Below, one piece after another: positions 1 to 11,900 of a stretch of 64,000 bases of DNA. Position numbers and translations under genes: made by a program. How positions within the stretch are numbered: the stretch's first letter is position 1; each line of letters starts with the position of its first letter. Source of the stretch: Flavobacterium gilvum (lineage in GTDB: Bacteria; Bacteroidota; Bacteroidia; Flavobacteriales; Flavobacteriaceae). The stretch is taken from positions 3,286,001 through 3,350,000 of the forward strand of contig NZ_CP017479.1 in assembly GCF_001761465.1 (NCBI RefSeq). The letters are read 5' to 3'. Below the pieces are notes generated by a model, which made no database searches, was not told where the DNA came from, and saw nothing but the letters and a program-made list of their open reading frames with translations.

Positions 1-737
1 ACCTTACTTAATGTCGAATTTAAGTTCTTAACCGTTTTGCCTAAATCAGCTTTATTCAACGAATCTGAAATCTTAACAAAATTATCCGAAACTTTATTAA
101 AATTAGAAACCACATTTTTCAATTGTCCTTTGTTTTCATCCAAAATCCCATTGGCGTTGGCTGCAACTTTGTGAAATTGTTCCATTGTTGCACTAAGTTC
201 AGACAAAGTCTTTTTTAAATCTGCCTGTCCTTTTTCGTCCATAACATTATTGAAACTGGTAATCAATTTATCAGCACTAGCCATTAATTTTTCCACCTTT
301 ACCATTACCGGAGACATTTTATCTCCCAATGAAGCCATAAGACCGGCATCAATGTCCCCTTTTAGGTAATCACCACTTTCTGCTACATTTTTGTCCTCAA
401 AATTGGGATGAATAGCTACTTGTTTTCCACCTATAAGACTGGCATCATAAATAGTGGCTACACTTGATTTTGATATTGGAAATTCAGTATTTATCTGCAA
501 TTCGGCCAATAAGGTTCCATTTTCTTTAATCGAAATAGTTTTTACAATACCTATATTAAGCCCGTTGATTGTAACCGGAGCCGAAGGAGCAAGCCCTTCT
601 ACATTCGCGTATTCAACGTAAAAAGTTTTGTATTTGTTAAAAAGGTCTTTCCCTTTTAAAAAACTATATCCCCAAATGAATAATAAAATTGACGTAATAA
701 CTAAAATAGCGGTCTTTATTTCTCTTGTAATTTTCAA
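1..737 (-). CDS. MlaD/MCE family lipid-transport protein (3' end outside window)
   Basis: About 245 codons are visible and the reading frame runs off the left edge. A single N-terminal membrane anchor (residues about 8-25, ending FIWGYSFLKGKDLF) is followed by an MCE/MlaD domain (about 35-115; APSAPVTINGLNIG is typical). After that comes a long helical region, as in substrate-binding subunits that carry phospholipids between the membranes. No ATG lies in frame near the anchor; TTG at 735-737 is the best start. The gene lies 49 bases after the amidase gene on the same strand, probably in one transcript. The family call is firm; the exact lipid substrate cannot be read from sequence. Confidence 0.85.
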   Translation of the reverse strand, partial: MKITREIKTAILVITSILLFIWGYSFLKGKDLFNKYKTFYVEYANVEGLAPSAPVTINGLNIGIVKTISIKENGTLLAELQINTEFPISKSSVATIYDASLIGGKQVAIHPNFEDKNVAESGDYLKGDIDAGLMASLGDKMSPVMVKVEKLMASADKLITSFNNVMDEKGQADLKKTLSELSATMEQFHKVAANANGILDENKGQLKNVVSNFNKVSDNFVKISDSLNKADLGKTVKNLNSTLSK

Positions 738-786
738 AATTTTCGTTTTTTAATTGGGCAAATTTAATATAAAATATCCTAACTTA

Positions 787-1923
787 TTATTTGGTTGCTT
801 CCTGAATACTTATTTTTTTTCCGTTTTTGAAAGCAATCATAAATGCAGAATCATAACCTTTTGATTTAACTTCGCTCAATTGGTTCTTTGCTTTTTCATA
901 ATCAGAGGTTTCGCCATATAGATATTTATAGATATTATCTTCATAAACGATTGAAACGTTTTGCAAACCTTTAAAATTTCTAGGCTCCAATGCTATTTTT
1001 TTTTGGCTTGCCAAAAACTGAATTTTAAAAATCGATTCGGCAGCAGCATCTTTGACACCAACTTTATTATCATTTACAGGAGCATCATTGACTTTTTCAG
1101 TATTTTCTTTGAGGATCTGAGAAGGTTTTTCGCCAACGTTTTCTACTTCACCATCTCCAAAAAATTCTAATTTATAACTAATAATAGCATCAGCAATTGC
1201 CTTGGCTATATCATTTTGTCCCTCTTCAGAGTTTAACAAATCACCTTCTGTAGGATTAGAAACGAATCCTGTTTCTATCAATACTCTTGGCATATATGCT
1301 TTATGAAGAACCATAAAAGGAGCTTGTTTCACTCCACCGTGTCTCAGTTTTTTACCCAAAAGAGCAAACTTCTCTTCGACTTTACTAGCCAAGGAAATAC
1401 TGTTTTCCAGATATTCTTCTTGCATTAAAGTCATACCAATCATGGTTTCGGGAGAATTGGGATCAAAACCTTCGTATTTGCGTTTATAATCTTTCTCAAG
1501 AGTAATTACGGAGTTCTCTTTTTTTGCAGCTTCCAGATTGGAAGCAATTTTATTCATACCCATCACATAGGTTTCGGTACCATCTGCAGCAGTATTTCTA
1601 TTTGCGTTGCAGTGAATTGACACAAAAATATGGGAGTTGGCTCTATTTGCAATATTAGCACGTTCTACCAAATCAACAAAAACATCCGTTTTTCTAGTAT
1701 AAATAACATCAAATTTGGGTTGAGCCTCCAATATTTTACCCACTTTCAATACAATTGCCAAAGCAATATTTTTTTCGATTCTTCCGCTGTAAACGGCACC
1801 AAAATCATGGTCTCCGTGCCCCGCATCCAATGTAACCTTGAAATCATTTGACTGACCATACGAATCTATAGCCAATATCGTTATTAATAATGTGAAAGCT
1901 ATTTTTATTTTTGATATAAACAT
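787..1923 (-). CDS. N-acetylmuramoyl-L-alanine amidase (Amidase_3)
   Basis: A secreted zinc amidase that cuts the bond between MurNAc and the stem peptide of peptidoglycan. It has a signal peptide (residues 1-23, ending SYGQ). The Amidase_3 domain (about 28-255) shows the zinc ligands in LDAGHGDHD and SIHCNAN and the catalytic glutamate in VLIETGFVSNP. A low-complexity linker leads to a C-terminal region (about 298-375) that resembles a SPOR-like peptidoglycan-binding module. It lies immediately upstream of mlaD. The intergenic region before it holds TTGG, 18 bases, then TAAATTTA on the minus strand, a weak match to the Bacteroidota promoter. Length and motifs are normal for the family. Confidence 0.9.
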   Translation of the reverse strand: MFISKIKIAFTLLITILAIDSYGQSNDFKVTLDAGHGDHDFGAVYSGRIEKNIALAIVLKVGKILEAQPKFDVIYTRKTDVFVDLVERANIANRANSHIFVSIHCNANRNTAADGTETYVMGMNKIASNLEAAKKENSVITLEKDYKRKYEGFDPNSPETMIGMTLMQEEYLENSISLASKVEEKFALLGKKLRHGGVKQAPFMVLHKAYMPRVLIETGFVSNPTEGDLLNSEEGQNDIAKAIADAIISYKLEFFGDGEVENVGEKPSQILKENTEKVNDAPVNDNKVGVKDAAAESIFKIQFLASQKKIALEPRNFKGLQNVSIVYEDNIYKYLYGETSDYEKAKNQLSEVKSKGYDSAFMIAFKNGKKISIQEATK

Positions 1924-2001
1924 CTAATCGTTAATTTAATTACTAAGTCTTCCGTTATAAATTTATGTTTTGATTATTTTTGCCAAAAAATTATAGTAAT
2001 T

Positions 2002-4725
2002 TTGACACATAAATACTCAGTTCTTCAATATACAAAAATAGCATTTAAACCTTTGCATACAAACTTATTTAATATCGTTTTACTATCATTTTTCCTTTCA
2101 TTAGGTTACAGTAATCTATACTCGCAAGATATAAAAAAGAAACAAAGCAATATTCCTGCTAAAACTCAGGAAGTTAAAAAACCTATTAAGGAAGATACTA
2201 CAAAACAAACTGTGGCAGAAACACCTGCTGATACTATCAAATTAGATACGATCAACGTTAAAAAAAACTTCCTTAATGGAAAGGTGAAGTACTCTGCACA
2301 AAAATATGCCAAGATTGAGCAAAAAAAGAAACTCATCACTTTGTATGATAAGGCCGAATTATATTATCAGGATGTAGAACTAAAATCTGGAATCATTGTT
2401 CTTGATTACGAAAAAAATGAGGTTTATGCAGGAAGAATAAAAGATTCTCTTGGTAATTACACTCAATTTCCCAGTTTCAAACAAGGCGACAATACGGTAG
2501 AACCCGACTCAATACGCTTTAATTTTAAAACAAAAAAGGCATTAATCTGGAATTCGAGATCTACTCAGGGAGAATTTAACGTAAAGGCTGCCATCACAAA
2601 AAAAGAAAATGACTCGGTTTATTTTCTAAAGGGTGCACGATTCACCACTTCAAAAGATGTAGACAATCCCGAATATTATTTCCAAACCAATAAAATAAAA
2701 TTTATTCCCGGAAAAAAAATTGTTACAGGTTTCACCAATATGGTAATCGCCGATGTACCAACTCCTTTATTTCTTCCTTTTGCCTATTTTCCGCTTTCAA
2801 AAGAAACAAGCACATCGGGAGTTATATTGCCATCTTATAACGATTCTAATGACAAAGGATTTTCCCTTCAAAATGGTGGATATTATTTTGCTCTGAGCGA
2901 CCATTATAATTTAACACTCCTTGGAGATTACTACACCAACGGAAGTTATGGTATAAGTGCACAATCGTCCTACGCCAATCGATATCATTACCAGGGAAGT
3001 TTTAATCTTCGATTTGAGAACAATATTATTAGTGAAAGAGGATACCCCGATTATTCCAAAACAAAAATTTACAACATTCAATGGTCACATTCACAGGATT
3101 CAAAGTCCAGTCCGAATTCCACCTTTTCGGCATCGGTGAATTTAGGAAGTAGTGAATATTTCAAACAAACCATTAATCAGGTTAATGTCGGTTCCTCACT
3201 AAACAACTCGTTAAGTTCTTCCGTTTCATATAGCACGGTATTTCACACCATTCCAGAAGGCCGATTATCGCTAACAGCAACACATTCCCAAAATACGAAT
3301 ACCAAAGAGATCAATATGACGCTACCAACACTGCAATTTAGTTTGGATCGTATTTATCCTTTTGCTTCAAATGATGCTGCAAAAAAAGGTTTTTTTAAGA
3401 ACATCAATTTACAATACAATCTAAACGGAAGAAATAGTTTTGTTACAACGGATTCTTTGTTTTTTAAACCCGAAATGTTTAAAGATTCCGAAATCGGATT
3501 CCAGCATTCAATTCCGTTAAGCACCAACTTCAAAGTTTTCAAACATTTCAGTGTTTCCACTTCGATGAATTACGAGGAAGTTTGGTATTTTAAAACCATA
3601 CATAAAGAGTACGACAACAATTTAAGCACCGTAGTCACTACCGAAGTTCCCGGTTTTGATGCTTTTAGAACCTATTCTTCTTCTACCAGCGTAGGAACCA
3701 CCATTTATGGAACATTTAATTTTGGAGATGACAAAAAAATAAAATCCATTCGACATGTGATGAGGCCATCGATTTCACACAGTTACACACCAAGTTTTGA
3801 AAAATATTACAACACTTACGCTACTGACGCCAGCGGGCGAATGCAAAATGATTACACCCGATTTGAAGGTGGTATGTACGGCGCCCCCGGAAAGAACAGC
3901 TCCAATTTTGTCGGTTTCAACCTTAGTAATACATTTGAAGCAAAAGTTACAGACAAAGACAGCACCAAAACAGAGCCAAAGAAGATTATGCTTCTTAACA
4001 ACTTAAACCTCTCCACAAGTTATAATTTTGATGCCACAGAACTGAATTGGGCACCTGTTAGGGTTAGTGGCGGAACCCAGTTTTTTGACAATAAATTAAG
4101 TGCCAATTTTGGTATGACCTTAGATCCATACGCAATTGACAACTCTGGAAACAGAATTAACACTTTCAATATCGACAATGGAGGAAGTCTTTTCAGAATG
4201 ACAAGTGCCAATTTAACCATGAATTATTCATTGTCAAGCTCCAAAGAAAATAAAAAAGATAAAGATTCCCAAGGAAAAAGAAATGGTGGCCGTGAAGATG
4301 ATTTATTTGGTTCGGATATCAATGTAGGAAGCCAAAGAAAAAGCCAGTTCACGGATGAGGATGAAGGGAAAGACGTCGTTTCCGAATTCTTTAGAGCAAA
4401 ATTACCGTGGGACATGACCTTCGCCTATTCCCTAACTTATGGAAACAATAACCGCGAGAAAAAAATCACCGGAAATTCAGTCATGGTTTCCATGAATACT
4501 GATTTGACTCCAAAATGGAAAGCAGGGGTTTCTACAGGATATGATTTTGTACAAAAAGGCGTAACTTTCACACAATTTCGTTTTGAAAGAGATTTGTTGA
4601 GCTGGAGAATGGATTTTAACTGGACTCCATTTGGAGACAATGCCAGTTGGAATTTTTATATTGGAATCAAATCCGGAATACTCAGCGATATCAAATGGGA
4701 AAAAAGAAATCTTACTAACCACTAG
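2002..4725 (+). CDS. LptD/OstA-like LPS-assembly outer membrane protein
   Basis: A large outer-membrane beta-barrel protein that probably inserts lipopolysaccharide at the cell surface. After a signal peptide ending NLYSQ come a lysine- and threonine-rich linker, an OstA-like periplasmic domain (about residues 95-240), and a barrel rich in alternating aromatic strands to the C-terminus. Length 907 is usual for Bacteroidota LptD-like proteins. No ATG is available at the 5' end. The frame opens at TTG 2002; an alternative is TTG 2053, which gives a compact signal peptide beginning MHTNLFNIVLL. A TAATTTTG promoter-like box at 1997-2004 overlaps the first start and favours the second. It is divergent from the amidase gene, and RidA follows 14 bases downstream. 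Confidence 0.8.
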   Translation: MTHKYSVLQYTKIAFKPLHTNLFNIVLLSFFLSLGYSNLYSQDIKKKQSNIPAKTQEVKKPIKEDTTKQTVAETPADTIKLDTINVKKNFLNGKVKYSAQKYAKIEQKKKLITLYDKAELYYQDVELKSGIIVLDYEKNEVYAGRIKDSLGNYTQFPSFKQGDNTVEPDSIRFNFKTKKALIWNSRSTQGEFNVKAAITKKENDSVYFLKGARFTTSKDVDNPEYYFQTNKIKFIPGKKIVTGFTNMVIADVPTPLFLPFAYFPLSKETSTSGVILPSYNDSNDKGFSLQNGGYYFALSDHYNLTLLGDYYTNGSYGISAQSSYANRYHYQGSFNLRFENNIISERGYPDYSKTKIYNIQWSHSQDSKSSPNSTFSASVNLGSSEYFKQTINQVNVGSSLNNSLSSSVSYSTVFHTIPEGRLSLTATHSQNTNTKEINMTLPTLQFSLDRIYPFASNDAAKKGFFKNINLQYNLNGRNSFVTTDSLFFKPEMFKDSEIGFQHSIPLSTNFKVFKHFSVSTSMNYEEVWYFKTIHKEYDNNLSTVVTTEVPGFDAFRTYSSSTSVGTTIYGTFNFGDDKKIKSIRHVMRPSISHSYTPSFEKYYNTYATDASGRMQNDYTRFEGGMYGAPGKNSSNFVGFNLSNTFEAKVTDKDSTKTEPKKIMLLNNLNLSTSYNFDATELNWAPVRVSGGTQFFDNKLSANFGMTLDPYAIDNSGNRINTFNIDNGGSLFRMTSANLTMNYSLSSSKENKKDKDSQGKRNGGREDDLFGSDINVGSQRKSQFTDEDEGKDVVSEFFRAKLPWDMTFAYSLTYGNNNREKKITGNSVMVSMNTDLTPKWKAGVSTGYDFVQKGVTFTQFRFERDLLSWRMDFNWTPFGDNASWNFYIGIKSGILSDIKWEKRNLTNH

Positions 4726-4739
4726 ATACTCAATAAATT

Positions 4740-5120
4740 ATGAAAACAATTATTTATACCGAAAAAGCTCCAGCACCTATTGGCCCTTATAATCAAGCTG
4801 TTTTAAAAGGGGACACTTTATACATTTCCGGACAGATAGCACTAAATCCTGCCACTATGGAATTGGTTACAGAAAATATTGAATCTGAAACAAAACAAGT
4901 TATGGAGAATTTAAAAGCAGTACTCGAAGCAGCCGGAATGACCTTTGAAAACGTATTAAAAACTTCCATTTTCATTATGGATATGAATGATTTTGGAAAA
5001 ATCAACACGGTTTACGGATCTTATTTTAATGAAAAAACCGCTCCAGCTCGTGAAACGGTTCAAGTGGCTTGTTTGCCAAAAAATGTAAATGTAGAAATAT
5101 CTATGATTGCTTCGCTATAG
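4740..5120 (+). CDS. ridA: RidA family enamine/imine deaminase
   Basis: A 126-residue YjgF/YER057c/UK114 protein that hydrolyses reactive enamines and imines released by PLP enzymes such as threonine dehydratase. APAPIGPYNQAV near the N-terminus and the C-terminal ARETVQV and LPKNVNVEI segments are family signatures, with the substrate-binding arginine in PARETV. The length matches the usual trimeric enzyme. It begins 14 bases after the LptD-like gene and probably shares its transcript. Its last 20 bases overlap, tail to tail, the end of methylglyoxal synthase on the other strand. Confidence 0.92.
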   Translation: MKTIIYTEKAPAPIGPYNQAVLKGDTLYISGQIALNPATMELVTENIESETKQVMENLKAVLEAAGMTFENVLKTSIFIMDMNDFGKINTVYGSYFNEKTAPARETVQVACLPKNVNVEISMIASL

Positions 5121-5475
5121 CGTCAATCAATAATTGAGCTGTTGCTTCATTTGTAGCCAACGGCACATTATGCACATCACAAACTCGTATAAGCATATTT
5201 ACATCGGATTCGTGTGGATGACTTGAAAGAGGATCTTTGAAAAACAAAACCATTTGAGTTTTTCCTTCGGCAACTCTTCCAGCTATTTGTGCATCACCTC
5301 CCAGCGGACCAGAAAGCATTCGTTTGGCTTTGAACCCAACAGCTTCTGCTCTTCCTCCAGTTGTTCCTGTAGCAATGAGTTGTATATCTTTCTGCTGAAA
5401 CAGCTCTCGGTTTTTAATCAGGAATTTTACAATATCTTCCTTTTTACCGTCATGCGCAATAATTGCTATTTCCAT
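5101..5475 (-). CDS. mgsA: Methylglyoxal synthase
   Basis: Converts dihydroxyacetone phosphate to methylglyoxal, a bypass of lower glycolysis when phosphate is scarce. The 124 residues contain AHDGKK near the start, the phosphate loop GTTGGRAE, GPLGGDAQ with the catalytic aspartate, and FKDPLSSHPHESDV with the active-site histidine. The gene starts 9 bases after the GlcNAc kinase gene, so the two are probably co-transcribed. Its stop codon lies inside the 3' end of the convergent ridA gene (20-base overlap). GAPDH and phosphofructokinase lie just upstream, which fits a role in balancing triose phosphate flux. Confidence 0.93.
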   Translation of the reverse strand: MEIAIIAHDGKKEDIVKFLIKNRELFQQKDIQLIATGTTGGRAEAVGFKAKRMLSGPLGGDAQIAGRVAEGKTQMVLFFKDPLSSHPHESDVNMLIRVCDVHNVPLATNEATAQLLIDAIAKQS

Positions 5476-5484
5476 ATATGAATA

Positions 5485-6339
5485 TTAGTTATTATTAGCT
5501 ACGTGGTAAGCAATTAAACCATCAATTGGCCTTCTTAACACTGTACCCAATTTAAGCTCGTATTTTTCAAAAATTTCAGCCAACTCATCTTTCAAATAAA
5601 ACGCGATAGACCCAACAAAATGAACTGGAACTTCTCTGCAGTTTTCAAATTGCAAGATATAATTTTTAATGAAAGATTTCATTTCCTTAAAAATTATCTT
5701 TTTACAAAATTCATGATCCTTATTCTGAATTAAAAATTTGGCAAAAGTCGCAAGATATGCGTTTGGATTAGGCTCTTTGTACAATTTATTCTTGATATAA
5801 TCAGGATCTACATCATATTCCTTCTCAAGAACGCTAGCCAATTCTTTTGGCATTTTATTAAAATAATATTTTCTGATTAATCTTTTTCCGAAAACATTTC
5901 CGCTACAATCATCCATTATAATATAACCCAATGACTGTACCCTTTGTTCCAAAATTTTACCATCAAAATAACTACAGTTTGACCCAGTTCCTAATATGCT
6001 CACAATTGCTTTTTCTCCTTTTGGAGTAGTAGCAAAAACTGCTGCATAGGTATCTTCTTCAACAACCACAATGGCATTTGGAAAATATTCCTTAAAAACC
6101 TGAGAAAGAAAAAGCTTCATTCTATCAGTTCCGCAACCTGCACCATAGAAAAACAAATGGGTTGCATTTTTTTTATTTTGTAATATATCAAATCGATCAT
6201 TGAGGCGATCGATAATTTCATGCTTATCAAGAATTTCTGGATTTAAGCCTAATGTTTGTGTTGTAAACATAACTTTTCCATTATCATCTATCGCAATCCA
6301 ATCTGCTTTAGTAGAACCACTATCAACTATTAATTTCAT
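5485..6339 (-). CDS. N-acetylglucosamine kinase-like BadF/BadG ATPase
   Basis: A 284-residue sugar kinase of the ASKHA fold. The ATP phosphate-1 motif DSGSTKADW is at the N-terminus, and a second phosphate loop appears in LGTGSNCSYFDG (about residue 120). CGTD and DDCSGNVFG segments resemble eukaryotic-type GlcNAc kinases. It probably phosphorylates GlcNAc or a related amino sugar recovered from cell-wall or chitin turnover; glucosamine kinase is an alternative. It is followed 9 bases later by mgsA. A 215-base gap separates it from GAPDH upstream, so it has room for its own promoter. Confidence 0.82.
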   Translation of the reverse strand: MKLIVDSGSTKADWIAIDDNGKVMFTTQTLGLNPEILDKHEIIDRLNDRFDILQNKKNATHLFFYGAGCGTDRMKLFLSQVFKEYFPNAIVVVEEDTYAAVFATTPKGEKAIVSILGTGSNCSYFDGKILEQRVQSLGYIIMDDCSGNVFGKRLIRKYYFNKMPKELASVLEKEYDVDPDYIKNKLYKEPNPNAYLATFAKFLIQNKDHEFCKKIIFKEMKSFIKNYILQFENCREVPVHFVGSIAFYLKDELAEIFEKYELKLGTVLRRPIDGLIAYHVANNN

Positions 6340-6509
6340 ATGTAGATATTTATTATTTTTTATCGGTCATATGTAATTCGCATATCTTCATTGGTTCTAA
6401 TTGCCAATTTACTCTCATGCTCATTTCATATTATTTGTTTAATTGGTGAATTTGTTCCTCATTTTAAATACAATCCAATCTGCAGGGAATATTAAATTGA
6501 ACAAAAAAC

Positions 6510-6541
6510 AAATCCCATTAAATTAAATTAATGGGATTTAT
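6510..6541 (-). terminator. Terminator downstream of gap
   Basis: The arms AATCCCATTAA and TTAATGGGATT form an AT-rich hairpin 15 bases past the GAPDH stop codon. On the minus strand the stem is followed by GTTTTTTG. This fits an intrinsic terminator for the pfkA-gap transcript. Confidence 0.7.
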
Positions 6542-6554
6542 ATTTATAAATTTA

Positions 6555-7574
<1,020 letters not shown>

Positions 7575-7614
7575 TTATTTGTTCTTGTTACTATTATTTT
7601 TTTTCTCTTTTATA

Positions 7615-8601
7615 TTAAATTGTCATGATATCTGATACCCTCAGTAATTCCAAATCAATTTCGCTGTGTCCTTTTATTGCCAGTTCTAATGGTGTCAACA
7701 CAATTTTGTCCGACAATAAACCAACCATAAAATTGGACTGTCCTTCCAATATACTTTCAACAGCTTTTACTCCCAAACGACTTGCCAAAACTCTATCAAA
7801 ACAAGATGGAGCTCCACCACGTTGCATGTGTCCTAGAACGGATACACGAACATCATATTCTGGAAAATTTGATTCTATATAATCTTTTAGTTCAAAAACA
7901 GTTTTACCTATTTTGTCACCTTCGGCAATTACCACAATACTTGAAGTTTTTCCTGCAGCTTTACTTTTTCTCAAAGAATCCAATAAACGGTCCAAACCTA
8001 AATCTTCTTCCGGAATAAGAATTTCCTCTGCTCCTGCACCAATTCCTGCATTCAAAGCGATATGACCGGCGTCACGTCCCATTACCTCAACAAGAAATAA
8101 CCTGTTATGGGAACTTGCCGTATCACGAATTTTGTCAATTACCTCTACAACAGTATTCAAAGCAGTATCATATCCTAGTGTATGACTGGTACCAAATATA
8201 TCATTATCAATAGTACCTGGAATCCCCATTACTGGAAAATTAAATTCTGTATTGAATAATAATGCTCCGGTAAAAGAACCGTCTCCACCTATAACTACAA
8301 GAGCATCAACTCCTGCTTTCACTAAATTTTCGTGGGCTTTTTTACGCCCTTCTGGGGTTTTAAATTCCATTGAGCGGGCTGATTTCAAAATAGTCCCACC
8401 TTTGTTCACAATATTATTAACACTACGGGGCCCCATTTCCTCAAAATCCCCTTCTATCATTCCTTGATATCCTCTATAAATACCAACACATCCAATGTTA
8501 TGAAAAGCACATGTTCGTACAACAGAACGAATAGCAGCATTCATTCCCGGAGAGTCTCCTCCGGAGGTAAGCACACCTATCTTTTTTATTGTTTTTGACA
8601 T
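7615..8601 (-). CDS. pfkA: ATP-dependent 6-phosphofructokinase
   Basis: Phosphorylates fructose-6-phosphate, the committed step of glycolysis. The 328 residues hold GVLTSGGDSPGMNAA (ATP loop), VIGGDGSFTGA, the catalytic PGTIDNDIFGT segment (about 125), MGRDAGHIAL for sugar binding and GHMQRGG near the C-terminus. Glycine rather than lysine after GGDGS is the pattern of ATP-using enzymes as opposed to PPi-dependent ones. It is the first gene of a probable pfkA-gap operon. Upstream on the minus strand is TAAATTTA, a near match to the -7 box. Confidence 0.96.
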   Translation of the reverse strand: MSKTIKKIGVLTSGGDSPGMNAAIRSVVRTCAFHNIGCVGIYRGYQGMIEGDFEEMGPRSVNNIVNKGGTILKSARSMEFKTPEGRKKAHENLVKAGVDALVVIGGDGSFTGALLFNTEFNFPVMGIPGTIDNDIFGTSHTLGYDTALNTVVEVIDKIRDTASSHNRLFLVEVMGRDAGHIALNAGIGAGAEEILIPEEDLGLDRLLDSLRKSKAAGKTSSIVVIAEGDKIGKTVFELKDYIESNFPEYDVRVSVLGHMQRGGAPSCFDRVLASRLGVKAVESILEGQSNFMVGLLSDKIVLTPLELAIKGHSEIDLELLRVSDIMTI

Positions 8602-8924
8602 TTTTTTAAGTATTAAAGTGTAAATTTAGCAAATATCGAATATATTTTAGGGCACCTTTCTAACATTTTAATAAAATAACTGAAATTCAAACGTTTTCGT
8701 TGATAAGTTTTCACAAATTACAAAAAACATTCCGTTTTTATAAAAATCAGTATCATTTGACTTATTCTTTTTAACAAATATTAGGCCACTTATCCCAAAA
8801 AATAAAAAACAAATAAAATTTATAAAAAAAATTAACAATTGAAGGTACTAAAAAAAAGATTGGGAAACACAAATTTATTCAAAAACAACAAAAAGATAAA
8901 CAACAGTTTTACAGTTATTTACAA
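8602..8924. other. AT-rich intergenic region between tamB and pfkA
   Basis: No reading frame or strong hairpin is evident. It holds the presumed pfkA promoter near the pfkA end. The A-rich stretch near 8820-8920 lies just past the TamB stop codon. Confidence 0.5.
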
Positions 8925-11900
8925 TTAATCATCTTCAGGAAGTGCTGCGTCCTGATTTACTTTAGGTTTTTCTTTATTAGGTTCTTTGGGCTTTGTGAAA
9001 TTTATAATATTGGGATTCAAATTAGAGTCCGATTCATCAACTTTCACTTTGGTATTCTTCACTTTAGGTAGCTTATTATTGCCTTTAAACATTTTATCCA
9101 CCAACTCCTTAAAAGTATCAAAATCGACCTCATACATAATACCGGCTCCTTGGGTATATCCGATATCCTGACCTATATAATTTATATCATTTTCTTTATT
9201 GAAAACATGAAAATTAAATGATCCATCTTCATTTACCCTGTATTTAATATCAACCGCTCCTACAATAGCAGACTCGTTTACTCCGCCAAACGGAACACCT
9301 ATTTTTCCGTTTATCGTAATTCTTTCATTCACTTTGGAAGAAACTATCGCCTCTACCCTACCGTCTGTTTGCGTACTTGGTCTATTATCTGGAGAAACAA
9401 CATTAAAATTCATTTCAAATTTCTCATTATTAGATTGAACGATACTTCCCAGCATACTCGAAGCTGTTTCATACATACTCGAAGCAACTGCCTGACTGGA
9501 TCCGTCCCTGCTCAGGAAACTACCTGTTGATAACAAGTACAAAGCTTGGGTTTGTCTTACATCTTTATCTGCCAATTCGGATTGTAGTTCTGATTCCAAA
9601 ACACTTGTAATGGTTGGGAAATTAATCATGAAATCGGGCTCTGGATGTGCCAAATCTCCTCGAATACCAATAACTACCTCAACATCTACTTTTTTATTGA
9701 CATTTGAATTATCCAATAATACTGCCGGATTTGCAGATGTTTTATATACGGCCTCCAGATTTAATTGCGCTTTCATTGGATCGCCTTCCCAAATAATGGA
9801 ACCTCCTTTTTTGACTTTAAATTTTTTATCAATTAATCCTCCATATTTGAAATTGTAGGTTCCGTCATAAGGCAAGAAATCTCCCCACATATTAAAAGCA
9901 CCAAGGGTATTTATTTTAAACAAAAGTGTTCCGTTTCCGCGACCTTTCATTCCGTGTCCGGAATTCCTGTCCAAAATAACTTCTACTTCGGCATTCGGAT
10001 TAATTTCGAGATCAAACTCCAATTCGAGTCCATTGTACTTTTTACTGTTGTCTACAATTCCTTTTTCTAAATTGAATTTTTCTTTTGGAGTTATAAAATG
10101 AATAAAACTATTTTCGCCTACACTTTCGGCACTATTAATAGGTATTTTAAGAGCTGAACCTTTTTCGGATTTTGCATCAACTTTTATAAACAAACCATCT
10201 GCAGGCCCTTTTATAGAAGCATTTCCGTTGATAAATGCTGTTCCAAAATAAGCGGCATCTTCACTATCTTTTGTATCCAACACAAGAAGTCTCTTTGAAC
10301 TAATACCCAAATCCAGCTTCCAATCTGAAAAGTTTTTATGCTCCACTACTCCGTTCAAAATCCCAGTAGTGTTGAATTTTGTATCAATTAAAGTATTATT
10401 CCTGAAAAGAAATTTTTCGTCGGTGAGATCTACAATAGTTTTATCTTTCAGAGCATAATCAACATTAAGATATGGTATTGTCAATCCTCCACCATTGATG
10501 TAGAGACGTCCATTAATATCCGGTTTTTTCAAAGTCCCTCCAATTGTAGCATTTCCAGACACCAGACCTCTTATATTCGAGATAACATCACCACCCAACG
10601 AACTTAAGGTTGCCAAATTAAATCGGTCAAATTTTAAATTCAAATCGAACAGTGTTTCTTTATTTACAACCTCAAAACTTCCATCGGCATTAAACGATTC
10701 AAAATCTTTATTCTCGATAGTAGAATAAAGTGTGAATTTTTTAAAGCTTTCATCACCCGTAATATCAAAATTAAGGACTCCTAAATCATAATTATTAACC
10801 TTCAATCCATCTATTTTCAAAGAAGCTGTAGGCTTATAAACCTGTTTATTTTGATTGAAATTAACTTTGCCACTTAAATTTCCATGAACATCAAAACTCT
10901 GCTGAGCCGAAGTCAAAGCATTGATATCAAAATTATTAAATACGACATTAATATCTTTGTAATAATCTCCTTTGAACTCGCCATCAAGTTTTACTTCCTG
11001 CTCTTTATTGGACAGTATAAAATCATCGAGTTTAAATTCTTTCAAATTTTTATCAAAAATCAAACGGTTATTGGATTTGTTTGCCTCATTCAAAAACCAC
11101 AAACTGTTTTTTAATTTAATTTCAGATTTACTGAAGCCTATTACGTTTTTATTCTCTTTGTTTATAGTATGGTATAAATCCAAATTGAAATAATCATCAC
11201 CTTTTGAACCGCCTTTAAACTCAGTTCTAAAAAACAAAGTATCTTTTGAAGTCACATTAATCAAACTAAAATCACGTATTTTATACATTTTGGTTTTAAT
11301 GCTATCCAACTCAACATAAGCATTGTACAGCGGATTTTTATTATCAATGGAAATTCTGATATTGTCAAAAGAATTATTGGCCGCTTTTATATTTGGGGAA
11401 TTAAAATTGAATTTGAATTCATTGTTATCCGAATTAATATTCCCTTTTACAACAGTGTTTTCACTTACCGTTATTTCAGGAAAAAACAATTCGACAATCT
11501 TATTATAAACTTCAAAATTGAATTTAAGAAACTGACCTTTTTTAACCGGTACAGGCTTGTAATTAGTATAAAGACTTCCCAATGAATTAGAAACCAAACT
11601 CTTTAATTGAGAAAATTTATATTTCCCTACAACAGTCCCATTAGTAATATCCGGAGCCGAAATATTTATGGTTCGGACCCGTTTATCATCAAAACTAGAA
11701 TTTAGGCTAAAATCATTGAACTGATAAGTATTCTTAGGATTGGTATAAGTCGCTGAAGCCACATAAATATTCCCATGAATATCATCCAGTGTATTTCCCT
11801 GACAATTGACAAGAATATCTCCATTAAACTTGGCAACACTATCTTTTACAAAATTCAATTTATTCAATTCGGCCTTATCAATCTGAATCTGAAAATCGTA

